A stretch of 38,533 bases of DNA, from positions 1 to 38,533 of the forward strand of contig JAJZAC010000015.1 in NCBI GenBank assembly GCA_021799615.1. Reading direction: 5' to 3'. Position 1 is the first letter of the stretch. Each line of letters starts with the position of its first letter. Both the position numbers and the translations under genes were made by a program. Source of the DNA: Actinomycetes bacterium. Its GTDB lineage: Bacteria; Actinomycetota; Acidimicrobiia; Acidimicrobiales; RAAP-2. A model generated the notes under the pieces. It was not told the origin of the DNA, searched no databases, and saw nothing but the letters and a program-made list of their open reading frames with translations. Positions 16,420 through 24,514 of the stretch are shown here, piece after piece.

Positions 16420-16474
16420 ACGGGCATGCGGGGGACGGACCAGTGGGCCACAGGCCGGACAGGGAGGGAGCGTC

Positions 16475-17221
16475 GTGACCGAGCAGCATGCGAGGCCGCT
16501 CGAGGCGCGTCACGGGAGCCCCCCACGGCTCCTGGCCCACCGGGGCAGCCCGGCCGCCGGGATCGCCGAGAACTCGCTGGCCGCGTTCCTGCGCGCCGCC
16601 GACCTGGGGGCGGACGGGGTCGAGCTCGACGCCCGCTCGACGGCGGATGGCGCCGTGGTCGTCCACCACGATCCCGTCGTCCCCGGAGCCGGCCCCGTGG
16701 CGGACCTGCCCGTCGGCCGGCTTCCCGACCACGTCCCACTGCTCGCCGAGGTCCTGGCCGCCCTCCACGGGCTCCTGGTGAACGTGGAGGTGAAGAACCT
16801 GCCCGGCGAGCCGGGGTTCGACCCGGACGACGGGACCGCCCGCGCCGTCGTGGGGCTGGTGCGCGACGACGCCGCCGCCGGTCGGGTGGTGGTGTCGTCG
16901 TTCTGGACACCCGCCCTCCAGGCGGTCCGGGCCCTCGACCCGGACCTACCCGTCGGGCTGCTGACACCGTCGTGGATGGAACCCGAAGCGGCACTGGAGG
17001 CGGCCCGGGTGCTCGGCGCCGACGCCCTCCACGCCGCCCACCCGACCGTCGGTCCTGCGCTGGTCGAGGCCGCGCACCGGGCCGGGATCGAGGTGTGCGC
17101 CTGGACGGCCACGACCCCACGCGACCTGCGGCGCATGGTCGGCGCCGGGGTGGACACCGTGATCACCGACGACGTCGCCGTGGCCCGGGCCGTACTGGGG
17201 GGGCCACCACCCGGACGGTGA
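16475..17221 (+). CDS. Glycerophosphodiester phosphodiesterase (GDPD)
   Basis: Hydrolyses glycerophosphodiesters to glycerol 3-phosphate and an alcohol. The 248-residue product has LLAHRGSPAAGIAENSLAAF (HRG and the E-N pair), GVELDARSTADG (metal Glu/Asp), VVHHDPVV (catalytic His), VNVEVKN (Glu/Lys), and then VCAWTATTPRDL at the barrel end. All GDPD catalytic elements are present. No signal peptide is seen, so it is cytosolic. GTG 16475 has a strong GGAGGGAG about 4 nt upstream. The gene stands alone, divergent from whiB. Confidence 0.92.
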   Translation: MTEQHARPLEARHGSPPRLLAHRGSPAAGIAENSLAAFLRAADLGADGVELDARSTADGAVVVHHDPVVPGAGPVADLPVGRLPDHVPLLAEVLAALHGLLVNVEVKNLPGEPGFDPDDGTARAVVGLVRDDAAAGRVVVSSFWTPALQAVRALDPDLPVGLLTPSWMEPEAALEAARVLGADALHAAHPTVGPALVEAAHRAGIEVCAWTATTPRDLRRMVGAGVDTVITDDVAVARAVLGGPPPGR

Positions 17222-17287
17222 CCGTGCGGCACCACCCGGCGTGACCAGCACTCGGGCGCCGATTGGTCGGCGGGGCCCGTTTTCGTC

Positions 17288-17293
17288 AACAAT
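17288..17293 (+). promoter_or_regulatory. Candidate -10 element for etfB
   Basis: AACAAT ends 7 nt before ATG 17301, and no Shine-Dalgarno sequence is present in the gap. TTGGTC (17263-17268) lies 19 bp upstream. The hexamer departs from TANNNT at its first base, so the call is tentative. Confidence 0.3.
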
Positions 17294-17300
17294 GCACGCC

Positions 17301-18080
17301 ATGAACGTCGTCGTCTGTGTCAAGCAGATCCCCGATCCGGCGGCTCCGCCCGCACTCGATCCGGGGACCCATACCCTCGACCGATCGGGGAAGCTCATCC
17401 TCGACGACTCGGACGCCTACGGCGTCGAGATGGCGCTCCAGCTGGCGGACGCCGCCGGCGGCGGCGAGGTGACCCTGGTCTCGATGGCGCCGAACGGCGA
17501 GGTCTCGGGCCTGCGCACGGCGCTGGCCATGGGCGCGGCCAAGGCCATCCTGGTGAGCGACGACGCCCTGGCCGGGTCCGACGCACTCAGCACGGCGAAG
17601 GTCCTGGCCGCTGCGGTGCGCAGGGCCGAGCCCGACCTGGTGCTGGCGGCGACCGAGTCGACCGACGGCTACACCGGCACCACGCCGGTCCAGATGGCCG
17701 AGCTGCTCGGCATGCCCTCGGTCACCTTCGCCAAGAAGGTCGAGATCGCCGACGGCACGGTCAAGGTGGAGCGCCAGACGGAGGCAGGTTACGACGAGGT
17801 CACGTGCCCGTTGCCGGCGGTGGTGACGGTCACCGCCGGTGTCGTCGAGCCCCGCTACCCCTCGTTCAAGGGGATCATGGCGGCCAAGTCCAAGCCGGTG
17901 GACACCCTGACGGTGGCGGATCTCGGCCTCGACCCGTCTGAGGTCGGAGCGACCGGCTCCCGCCAGGAGATCACGTCGGTGACCGAGGCGGAGGCACGCC
18001 AGGCCGGCGAGATCGTCACCGACGAGGGTGACGGCGCCGAGCGCATCGTCCAGTTCCTCGAGCAGCTCAAGGTCATCTGA
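17301..18080 (+). CDS. etfB: Electron transfer flavoprotein, beta subunit
   Basis: The beta subunit (259 residues) holds AMP and, with EtfA, passes electrons from acyl-CoA and related dehydrogenases to the quinone pool. It starts NVVVCVKQIPDP and continues with DSDAYGVEMALQLAD and the family signature region VERQTEAGYDEVTCPLPAVV, then PRYPSFKGIMAAKSKP. Length and motifs are normal for the group I (housekeeping, FixA-like) ETF. ATG 17301 is preferred over the in-frame ATG 17292, because the beta subunit normally opens MNVVVCVK. It is followed after 22 nt by etfA. Confidence 0.95.
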   Translation: MNVVVCVKQIPDPAAPPALDPGTHTLDRSGKLILDDSDAYGVEMALQLADAAGGGEVTLVSMAPNGEVSGLRTALAMGAAKAILVSDDALAGSDALSTAKVLAAAVRRAEPDLVLAATESTDGYTGTTPVQMAELLGMPSVTFAKKVEIADGTVKVERQTEAGYDEVTCPLPAVVTVTAGVVEPRYPSFKGIMAAKSKPVDTLTVADLGLDPSEVGATGSRQEITSVTEAEARQAGEIVTDEGDGAERIVQFLEQLKVI

Positions 18081-18102
18081 GACCGGGCAGGAGAACAACC
18101 TC

Positions 18103-19074
18103 ATGACACGTGCATCGATCTGGGTCCTGGCCGAGGTGGTCGACGGGACGCCCATCACCACTTCGCTGGAGCTGCTGACCCACGCCCGCTCGCTGGCCTC
18201 GACCGTCGAGGCGGTGGCCTGGGGCGCCGAGACCGCGGCGGCCGCCGCCACCCTCGGGGAGTACGGCGCCACCACCGTCCACGACGTCGGCGACCTGGCC
18301 GGCGCCCTGCCCGGCGTACCGGTGGCGGCCGCCATCGCCGCCCTCGTCGAAGGGGGCGCGGCACCCGACGCCATCCTGTTCCCCGCCACCTACGACGGGC
18401 GTGACGTCGCCGGGCGCCTCTCGGCCAGGCTCGACCTGCCCGTCCTCACCAACGTGGTGGGCCTCGACGAGGAGGGGGACGCCCTGAGCTCGACCCACGC
18501 CATCTTCGGTGGGACCCACAACGTCGTCGCCCGGTTCACCGGGTCCGGGCCCGCGCTGTTCGTCGTCCGTGCCAAGTCGTTCGCCGCCGAGCCGTCGGGC
18601 GGAGCGCCGGCGGCCGTCGTCGCCGCCCCGGCGCCGGACACGGGGGCGACCAACGCCGCCCGGGTGGTGGCTCGCCACGTGGAGGAGCGCTCCGGTCCGA
18701 AGCTGGACGAGGCCGACGTGGTCGTCTCCGGCGGCCGCGGCCTCGGCGAGAAGGACGCCTACGCCATGATCGAGGAGCTGGCCGGCCTGCTCCACGGGGC
18801 GGCCGGCGCCAGCCGGGCCATCGTGGACGCCGGCTGGGTGCCCTACTCGCACCAGGTGGGGCAGACGGGCAAGACGGTCAAGCCCACGGTGTACCTGGCT
18901 TGCGGGATCTCCGGCGCCACCCAGCACATGGTGGGCATGAAGAACTCCAAGAACATCGTGGCCATCAACAAGGACCAGGACGCGCCCATCTTCTCGGTGG
19001 CCGACCTCGGCATCGTCGGCGACGTCCACAAGGTGGTGCCGAAGCTCATCGAGGCGCTGAAGGCCCGCGCCTGA
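18103..19074 (+). CDS. etfA: Electron transfer flavoprotein, alpha subunit
   Basis: The FAD-binding alpha subunit (323 residues). The C-terminal FAD domain reads [55 protein letters not shown] and [19 protein letters not shown], the classical EtfA signature. It forms a heterodimer with the upstream EtfB and feeds ETF-quinone oxidoreductase, which is not in the window. ATG 18103 has GGCAGGAG upstream. No dehydrogenase gene follows; the operon seems to stop at the hairpin 35 nt downstream. Confidence 0.96.
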   Translation: MTRASIWVLAEVVDGTPITTSLELLTHARSLASTVEAVAWGAETAAAAATLGEYGATTVHDVGDLAGALPGVPVAAAIAALVEGGAAPDAILFPATYDGRDVAGRLSARLDLPVLTNVVGLDEEGDALSSTHAIFGGTHNVVARFTGSGPALFVVRAKSFAAEPSGGAPAAVVAAPAPDTGATNAARVVARHVEERSGPKLDEADVVVSGGRGLGEKDAYAMIEELAGLLHGAAGASRAIVDAGWVPYSHQVGQTGKTVKPTVYLACGISGATQHMVGMKNSKNIVAINKDQDAPIFSVADLGIVGDVHKVVPKLIEALKARA

Positions 19075-19108
19075 TCGACCCCGGACCGGCGGTCCGCCGC
19101 CGGCGTGC

Positions 19109-19139
19109 GACGTCCCGGGCCCGGCGCGCCCGGGACGTC
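19109..19139 (+). terminator. Strong 12-bp hairpin after etfA
   Basis: The 12-nt arms GACGTCCCGGGC (19109-19120) and GCCCGGGACGTC (19128-19139) are perfect complements around a 7-nt loop. The hairpin begins 34 nt after the etfA stop. No U-tract follows, as is common for high-G+C actinobacterial terminators. Apart from it, the 211-bp gap before the MBOAT gene holds a TAAGGT hexamer at 19206-19211, a likely -10 for the next operon. Confidence 0.65.
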
Positions 19140-19205
19140 CGCGTCCGGCACCTCGAGCCGCCACCGGGACCGCCAGGCGACGGCAGCAGCCCGGCGAGGG
19201 CGCGC

Positions 19206-19211
19206 TAAGGT
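19206..19211 (+). promoter_or_regulatory. Candidate -10 element for the MBOAT-SGNH operon
   Basis: TAAGGT matches TANNNT and would start transcription near 19218, leaving a leader of about 68 nt to GTG 19286 or 11 nt to GTG 19229. No good Shine-Dalgarno sequence precedes either start. Confidence 0.35.
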
Positions 19212-19285
19212 CGTGCGTCGCCGACCCGGTGACCCGCGGTCGTGGGCCGATTCGCGGACTGGCTCGCTCGACGAACCTCACGGAC

Positions 19286-20707
19286 GTGCTCTTCCCCACC
19301 ATCGACTTCGCCATCTTCTTCGCGGTGGTCTTCACCGTGAGCTGGCTCCTGAACCCGTTCCCGGTCCCGTGGAAGCTGTTCATCGTGGCGGCCAGCTACT
19401 TCTTCTACGCGTGGTGGGACTGGCGGTTCGTGTTCCTCCTGGCCGCCGCCACGGTCATCGCACACGTGGGCGCCACCGCGATCGAACGGACGTCGGGCAC
19501 GGCGCGCCGGGTGGCCATGTGGGCGTCGGTGGCCGGGCTGCTCGGGCTGCTCGGGTGGTTCAAGTACTACGGGTTCTTCGCCGTGAACCTGGACAACCTG
19601 TTCCGCTCGATCGGGTTCGGGCACCCGCTGCCCCTGCTGGCCATCACCCTGCCGGTGGCCATCTCCTTCTTCACCTTCATGGCCATCAGCTACGTGGTGG
19701 ACGTCGAGCGGGGCGTGGTGCGGCGGGCCCGGCCCATCGACCTCGCCGTCTACCTCTCGTTCTTCCCCCACCTGGTGGCCGGGCCCATCGTGCGGGGGAC
19801 CGAGCTGCTGCCCCAGATCCGCCGCCGCCGGGACGCCGCCGAGGTCGAGTACGCCCGCGCCTTCTGGCTGATCGCGTCGGGGCTGGCCAAGAAGGTCGTG
19901 CTCTCGTCGTACCTGTCGGCCAACGTCGTCGATCCCGTCTTCGCCGACCCCCACCAGCACTCGGCCCTCGAGATCCTCATGGCCGTGTGGGGGTACGGGG
20001 TGCAGATCTACGCCGACTTCAGCGGGTACACCGACATCGCCATCGGGATCGCCCTGCTGCTCGGGTTCCGGTTCCCGCAGAACTTCGACCGGCCGTACAC
20101 CGCGCTGTCGCTCCAGGACTTCTGGCGGCGCTGGCACATGACGCTCTCCTTCTGGCTGCGGGACTACCTCTACATCCCGCTCGGGGGCAACCGGGGGACG
20201 GAGCCGAGGATCGCCGCCAACATCATGGTGACGATGCTGCTCGGCGGCCTGTGGCACGGTGCCGCCTGGACCTTCGTGATCTGGGGCGGGATCCACGGCG
20301 TGGGGCAGGTCGTCGGCCGCCGGCGCCGGATGTACCGGCTCGCCCGCGGCCTCCCTACGGTGCCGGTCGGCCGGCGGCGGGTGGCGCTGGCCCGGTTCGC
20401 CACCTTCCAGTTCGTCTGCCTGGGCTGGCTCTTCTTCCGGGCGGACACGGTGGGGGTGGCGTGGACCATGCTGACCCGCGCCGTCACCGCCTGGGGATCG
20501 GCACCACTGGTCACGCCACTGGCCGTCGGTGCCGTCGCCATCGGGATCGCCACCCAGTACGTCCCCGACGGGTGGTTCGACGCCGTGCTCACCTTCTTCG
20601 CCGAGCGCCGCGTGGTCGTCCAAGGGGCCATACTGGGCCTGGTGCTGCTGGCCATCACCACCCTGGGGCCGGCCGGCGTCGCACCCTTCATCTACTACCG
20701 CTTCTGA
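19286..20707 (+). CDS. MBOAT-family membrane O-acyltransferase (AlgI-like)
   Basis: A polytopic membrane protein of 473 residues that moves acyl groups across the membrane to a carbohydrate. It opens LFPTIDFAIFFAVVF and carries FFPHLVAGPIVRG, YADFSGYTDIAIGIALLLGF, DFWRRWHMTLSFWLRDYLYI and LLGGLWHGAAWTF with the catalytic His324. These are the core MBOAT/AlgI motifs. GTG 19286 is chosen because family members begin at LFPT; GTG 19229 would add 19 residues. Thirty-one nt on lies an SGNH-type protein, the usual partner that completes O-acylation outside the membrane. The glycan target is unknown. Confidence 0.92.
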   Translation: MLFPTIDFAIFFAVVFTVSWLLNPFPVPWKLFIVAASYFFYAWWDWRFVFLLAAATVIAHVGATAIERTSGTARRVAMWASVAGLLGLLGWFKYYGFFAVNLDNLFRSIGFGHPLPLLAITLPVAISFFTFMAISYVVDVERGVVRRARPIDLAVYLSFFPHLVAGPIVRGTELLPQIRRRRDAAEVEYARAFWLIASGLAKKVVLSSYLSANVVDPVFADPHQHSALEILMAVWGYGVQIYADFSGYTDIAIGIALLLGFRFPQNFDRPYTALSLQDFWRRWHMTLSFWLRDYLYIPLGGNRGTEPRIAANIMVTMLLGGLWHGAAWTFVIWGGIHGVGQVVGRRRRMYRLARGLPTVPVGRRRVALARFATFQFVCLGWLFFRADTVGVAWTMLTRAVTAWGSAPLVTPLAVGAVAIGIATQYVPDGWFDAVLTFFAERRVVVQGAILGLVLLAITTLGPAGVAPFIYYRF

Positions 20708-20738
20708 CCGATCCGCCACCGCTCCCGACCTGGCCGAC

Positions 20739-21848
20739 ATGACTCCAGCGCTTCCCGACGACGTCGACGTCCGCCGCCCGCCCGGGCTGGGACCGGGCGA
20801 GGGGCTGCCCGACCCGGACCACCGGCGGGCGCCGTGGCGCCGGGTCCTGGCCGTCGGCGTGACGTGCTTCGCCGTGTGGCTCCTCCTCGACGCGCCCAGC
20901 CTCCAGCGCTCCGCGGAGGTGTCACCCCTCGGCACCCGGCGCACCGTCTCGCTCGACGTGCTGGGCCCTCTGGCCGCCGTCAGCCGGGGCCTCGGGGTGG
21001 ACCACGTCGTGTCCGTCGCCGACGGGCTGCTCGGCCGGACGCCCGGTGGCGGCCCGGCGCTCGCCACCCCCCGCCCGGGCCGCACCGTGGGACGGGTCGA
21101 CCCGCCGCCGACGGTGCCGCCCGCACCTGCCCACGGGCAGCGGCCGGCGTCGCCGTCCACCACCACGACCACCTTCCCTCCCCTGTTCGCGGATCCGACG
21201 GCGGCCGACCCGCTGCGGGTCCTGGCCGTCGGCGACTCGATCGGGATCGATCTCGGCCAGCCGCTGGTCGACGACCTGACCGCCACCGGCATCGTCCACG
21301 CCGTCCTCGACGGCAGGGTCGACACCGGCTTGGCCCGGCCCGACTACTTCGACTGGCCGGCCGAGCTGCGCATCGACCTGAGCAACGACGCGCCCCAACT
21401 GGTGGTGGTGATGATGGGGGCCAACGACCCCCAGAGCATGCTGGTCGGCGGCCGCGCCGTCGCCTACGGGACGGCGGCGTGGGACGCCGCCTACGCCCAG
21501 CGGGTCGGCGCCTTCATCGGCGAGGCCACCGCCACCGGAGCCCACGTCCTGTGGGTGGGGATGCCGCCGATGGAGAACCCGCAGCTCACTGCCGAGATGG
21601 TCCACATCAACGCCATCGTGGCCGCCCAGGTTGCCATGCGGCCCGGTGCGGCCGCCTTCTTGTCGTCGTGGAACGTGCTCGGTGGGCCGCAGGGGACGTT
21701 CAACGCCTATCTCCCCGGACCGGGCGGGGCCGAGGTCAACGTGCGCACGCCGGACGGCACCCACCTGACGCCGGGCGGCGGGCAGGTCCTGGCCCAGGCG
21801 GTCATCGCCGCCATCCACGCCGACTTCCACGTGGCCCTGCCCGGCTGA
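20739..21848 (+). CDS. Membrane-anchored SGNH-hydrolase-like acyltransferase partner (DUF459-like)
   Basis: A 369-residue protein. The first 40 residues are a charged cytosolic tail, then one hydrophobic helix (VLAVGVTCFAVWLLLDAP, about residues 37-55), then a Pro/Thr-rich linker (SPSTTTTTFPP). From about 155 comes an SGNH domain with AVGDSIGIDLG (Ser167), VMMGANDPQSM (block III Asn) and TPDGTHLTPGG (Asp339, His342). The full SGNH set is present, so it should be catalytic. Next to an MBOAT gene, it is expected to attach acetyl or other acyl groups to an exported polysaccharide. ATG 20739 is the first plausible start after the MBOAT stop. Confidence 0.85.
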   Translation: MTPALPDDVDVRRPPGLGPGEGLPDPDHRRAPWRRVLAVGVTCFAVWLLLDAPSLQRSAEVSPLGTRRTVSLDVLGPLAAVSRGLGVDHVVSVADGLLGRTPGGGPALATPRPGRTVGRVDPPPTVPPAPAHGQRPASPSTTTTTFPPLFADPTAADPLRVLAVGDSIGIDLGQPLVDDLTATGIVHAVLDGRVDTGLARPDYFDWPAELRIDLSNDAPQLVVVMMGANDPQSMLVGGRAVAYGTAAWDAAYAQRVGAFIGEATATGAHVLWVGMPPMENPQLTAEMVHINAIVAAQVAMRPGAAAFLSSWNVLGGPQGTFNAYLPGPGGAEVNVRTPDGTHLTPGGGQVLAQAVIAAIHADFHVALPG

Positions 21849-21869
21849 CGGTCGGGGCGGTGCCGGGCC

Positions 21870-22598
21870 TCACACCAGCGGCCAGGGATAGGGCGGGTGG
21901 TCGCCGTCCGGCTCCGGGTAGGTGCCCGTCGCCACCAGGCGGGCGATGCGCCGGCGGAGGGCGGCCACCTCGCCGGCGTCGAGCAGGTCCGACAGCGCAG
22001 CTGGCACGGCCCGGCCCAGGGTGTCGAGGTCGGCGAGCAGGTGGTCGGGGACCGGCTCGCCGCGGTACTCCCAGATGACCGTGCGGAGCTTGTGGTCGGC
22101 ATGGAAGCAGAGGCCGTGGTCGATGGCCCGCAGGCGCCCGGCGTCCGTGGCCAGCACGTGGCCGCTCTTGCGGTCGGCGTTGTTCACCACCACGTCGAAG
22201 GCGCAGATGGTCCGCAGGGTGTCGTCGTGGCCGCCCTCCTCGATCAGCGTGAAGGCGTGGCGGTCGTAGTCGGCCGGTTCGAACGCCTGGAGCGAGCCGG
22301 TGCCGAACGGCAGGTCGTGGCGGACGACGGTCGGTGGCACCAGGTCCCAGGCGAGGGCCCGTGACACCAGGTAGGCGGCGACCTCCCGCCGGTAGAGCCC
22401 GCCAGGGAAGTCCCAGAGCGGCCGCTCGCCCCGCTCGGGCTTGTAGACGGCCCGGAGCCCCGGTCCGCCGTCCGGCGAGCACACGGTGACGAGGAAGGTC
22501 TGGTTGGAGCTCCACGGGAGCCGGCCCTCCACCTCCACCTCGCCGGTGGCCAGTGCCAGCTCGACCTGGTCGTCGGGGTGGGCGCCCACTGCCGGCAC
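21870..22598 (-). CDS. SCO1664-family kinase-like protein (PI3/4-kinase-like fold)
   Basis: About 242 residues. It is kept with DUF3090 and a histidine phosphatase in many actinomycetes, but no function is known to me. Kinase-like landmarks are visible: RAVYKPERGERPLWDFP (candidate ATP lysine), DVVVNNADRKSGHVL (catalytic-loop-like Asp/Asn) and LRAIDHGLCFH (Mg-binding IDHG in place of DFG). GTG 22598 follows the DUF3090 stop by 2 nt. An ATG at 22682 would overlap that gene by 82 nt. The Lys, NADRK and IDHG elements suggest an active phosphotransferase; the substrate is unknown. Confidence 0.8.
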   Translation of the reverse strand: MPAVGAHPDDQVELALATGEVEVEGRLPWSSNQTFLVTVCSPDGGPGLRAVYKPERGERPLWDFPGGLYRREVAAYLVSRALAWDLVPPTVVRHDLPFGTGSLQAFEPADYDRHAFTLIEEGGHDDTLRTICAFDVVVNNADRKSGHVLATDAGRLRAIDHGLCFHADHKLRTVIWEYRGEPVPDHLLADLDTLGRAVPAALSDLLDAGEVAALRRRIARLVATGTYPEPDGDHPPYPWPLV

Positions 22599-22600
22599 CC

Positions 22601-23098
22601 TCAGGACACCGGCGGTCGGTGGCCGTTCGTCCGCGGGCACAGGTGCCCCGACGGGTCGAGGGGGGACCCGCACAGCGGGCACGGCGGCCTGCCCGACGCC
22701 ACGAGGCGGGTGGCGGCGATGGCGAAGGCGGCAGCCTGTTCCCGGGTCACGGCCAGGCGGGCCATGGAGCCGGCCTCGTCCTCGGGGACGAGCTCCTCGA
22801 CGACCAGGATCACGCGGTCGATGTCGGCGTCGAAGGAGACCCCGATGGTGCCGACCACCCAGTCCGGCTCGGCGTCGCCCTCGAACGGTGGCGGCTCCCC
22901 GACGTGGCCGGGACGGGGCGCCTGGCGGACCACGCCGCCCAGGTACTCGGCCAGGGCCCCGACCTGTTGCTTCTCGAGCTTGAGGGTGAGCACCTGCCGG
23001 CCCTGGGCGACCTGGACCAGGAACACCCGCTGGCCCGGTGGACCCGGCGCGGCCACGGTGAACCGGTCGGGAGCGTCGAAGTCGTGCTGGGCGCTCAT
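22601..23098 (-). CDS. DUF3090 family protein with C-terminal zinc ribbon
   Basis: A 165-residue protein of unknown function. The body (VFLVQVAQGRQVLTLKLEK, then WVVGTIGVSFDADIDRVILV) is conserved and is predicted mixed alpha/beta. The C-terminus has CPLCGSPLDPSGHLCPRTNG, a zinc-ribbon-like Cys set with a following His. Homologues are nearly always next to the SCO1664-like and phosphomutase-like genes. ATG 23098 is chosen; the adjacent GTG 23101 would add one residue. It lies 10 nt behind the phosphatase and 2 nt ahead of the kinase-like gene, so it is certainly in one operon with them. Confidence 0.85.
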   Translation of the reverse strand: MSAQHDFDAPDRFTVAAPGPPGQRVFLVQVAQGRQVLTLKLEKQQVGALAEYLGGVVRQAPRPGHVGEPPPFEGDAEPDWVVGTIGVSFDADIDRVILVVEELVPEDEAGSMARLAVTREQAAAFAIAATRLVASGRPPCPLCGSPLDPSGHLCPRTNGHRPPVS

Positions 23099-23108
23099 CA
23101 CACCCGCC

Positions 23109-23771
23109 TCACGAGATCGCCAGCTCGGCGAGCGACGCCGTCGAGTTCACGCACAGCACGTGGATCCCACCGGACCCGATGGCGAGGGCGCTGACCGAGC
23201 ACGGCGAGACCACCAGGCGTTGGAACAGGTCGAGCGGGGTCCCGGCCGCCCCGGCCACCGCCGCCTTGATCGGGTCGGCGTGGGACACGGCGACCACCGT
23301 CTCGCCGGGGTGGGTGGCGGCCAGACCTTCGAGGGTGCCGGCCATCCGGGCCGAGAGCTCCGTGAAGGACTCGCCACCGGGGAACCGGAACGACGCCGGT
23401 GCGTACTGGACGGTCTGCCAGGAGCGCTCCCGCACCAGCTCGCGCAGGGGGCGACCGGTCCACTCGCCGAAGTCGCACTCGAGCAGGCCCCGGTGGCGGC
23501 GCACGGCGAGCCCGAGGGCGCGAGCGATCGGCCGGGCCGTCTCCACCGTCCGCTCCAGGGGCGACGCGTAGACGGCGGCGACCGAGCGCCCGCGGCCCGA
23601 GGCCGACTCGGCGATCCGGCCGGCCACCGACTCGGCCTGGGCACGGCCCTCGTCGGACAGGTGGAGCCCGGCGGCCCGCCCGGGCAGGACGGCACCGGTG
23701 GTGGGGGTGCGCCCGTGACGGACCAGGAGGACGACCGTGGGGCGCTGGGCGGCGGAGCGTCGTGGCGGCAC
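23109..23771 (-). CDS. Histidine phosphatase-family protein (MSMEG_4193-type putative phosphomutase)
   Basis: A 220-residue histidine-phosphatase-branch protein. LLVRHGRTPTTGAVLPGRA holds the catalytic RHG and the following Thr/Pro, ASPLERTVETARPIA the second Arg, LLECDFGEWTGRPL the proton donor and AVSHADPIKAAVAG the second His. The set is complete, so it should act as a phosphatase or mutase. The name MSMEG_4193 refers to a conserved actinobacterial subgroup. GTG 23771 follows a TACGGT hexamer by 8 nt, so the operon is probably leaderless. It is the first gene of a three-gene unit with DUF3090 and the kinase-like protein. Confidence 0.88.
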   Translation of the reverse strand: MPPRRSAAQRPTVVLLVRHGRTPTTGAVLPGRAAGLHLSDEGRAQAESVAGRIAESASGRGRSVAAVYASPLERTVETARPIARALGLAVRRHRGLLECDFGEWTGRPLRELVRERSWQTVQYAPASFRFPGGESFTELSARMAGTLEGLAATHPGETVVAVSHADPIKAAVAGAAGTPLDLFQRLVVSPCSVSALAIGSGGIHVLCVNSTASLAELAIS

Positions 23772-23779
23772 GAACGTTC

Positions 23780-23789
23780 ACCGTACCCT
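23780..23789. promoter_or_regulatory. Overlapping divergent -10 elements for the phosphatase operon and UdgB
   Basis: TACGGT (minus strand, 23785-23780) and TACCCT (plus strand, 23784-23789) share two base pairs. The plus element ends 6 nt before ATG 23796 and the minus element ends 8 nt before GTG 23771. Both transcripts are therefore predicted leaderless, and the whole regulatory space is 24 bp. GAACGTTC lies between the minus element and the GTG. Confidence 0.55.
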
Positions 23790-23795
23790 CTCACC

Positions 23796-24488
23796 ATGGG
23801 ATCCCGTCCGCACGAGACCGCCCTCCCGGCACCCCTGGCCCGCCTGGCCGCCGAGGTGGAGGCCTGCCGGCGCTGCCCCCGCCTGGTGGCCTGGCGGGAG
23901 CAGGTGGCGTCCGAGCGGCGCGCCGCCTTCGTCGACCAGGTCTACTGGGGCCGGCCGGTGCCCGGCTTCGGCGACCCAGCGGCGACGGTCGTCGTGGTGG
24001 GCCTGGCGCCGGCCGCCCACGGCGCCAACCGGACGGGGCGGATCTTCACCGGCGACCGGTCCGGTGACTGGCTGTTCCGGGCCCTGTGGCGGGCGGGCTA
24101 CGCCAACCAGCCGACCAGCACCGCCCGAGACGACGGCCTCGTCCTGTCCGGCGCCTGGGTCACCGCCGCGGTCCGCTGTGCCCCGCCGGGGAACCGGCCC
24201 ACGACCGAGGAGCGCGACGCGTGCCTGCCCTTCCTCGACCGGGAGCTGGAGCTCCTCGACCGGACGCGGGTCGTCGTCGCCCTCGGTGGGTTCGCCTTCG
24301 GCATCGTGGCGTCACTGGCCGGCCTGCGCCCCCGGCCCCGCTTCGGCCACCTGGCCGAAGCGGCCCTGCCCGACGGGCGCACCCTGCTCGCGTCGTACCA
24401 CCCGAGCCAGCAGAACACGTTCACCGGCACCCTGACCGAGGAGATGTTCGACCGGGTGTTCGACCGGGCCCGCCTGCTGGCCGGCTGA
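23796..24488 (+). CDS. Family 5 uracil-DNA glycosylase (UdgB), iron-sulfur type
   Basis: Removes uracil (and in family 5 also hypoxanthine and other deaminated bases) from DNA. The 230-residue product has EACRRCPRLVAWR at the start with cysteines C24 and C27, motif A VGLAPAAHGANRTGRIFTGD, ARDDGLVLSG, AVRCAPPGNRPT, RDACLPFL and motif ASYHPSQQNTF. The four cysteines fit the [4Fe-4S] cluster, and GLAPAAHG with no Asp/Glu at the family 4 position points to family 5. ATG 23796 is set by the leaderless promoter 6 nt upstream. It is convergent with the MMPL gene. Confidence 0.93.
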   Translation: MGSRPHETALPAPLARLAAEVEACRRCPRLVAWREQVASERRAAFVDQVYWGRPVPGFGDPAATVVVVGLAPAAHGANRTGRIFTGDRSGDWLFRALWRAGYANQPTSTARDDGLVLSGAWVTAAVRCAPPGNRPTTEERDACLPFLDRELELLDRTRVVVALGGFAFGIVASLAGLRPRPRFGHLAEAALPDGRTLLASYHPSQQNTFTGTLTEEMFDRVFDRARLLAG

Positions 24489-24514
24489 GCGGTGCCGCGG
24501 GGCCGGGAACCGGG

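Noticed and set aside
19205-21325. A 706-codon minus-strand frame opposite the MBOAT/SGNH genes
   Set aside because: Charged low-complexity translation with no family features; the plus-strand pair is certain.
23772-23779. GAACGTTC as an SOS (LexA) box next to the uracil-DNA glycosylase
   Set aside because: The actinobacterial SOS box needs a four-base gap between GAAC and GTTC; here there is none.
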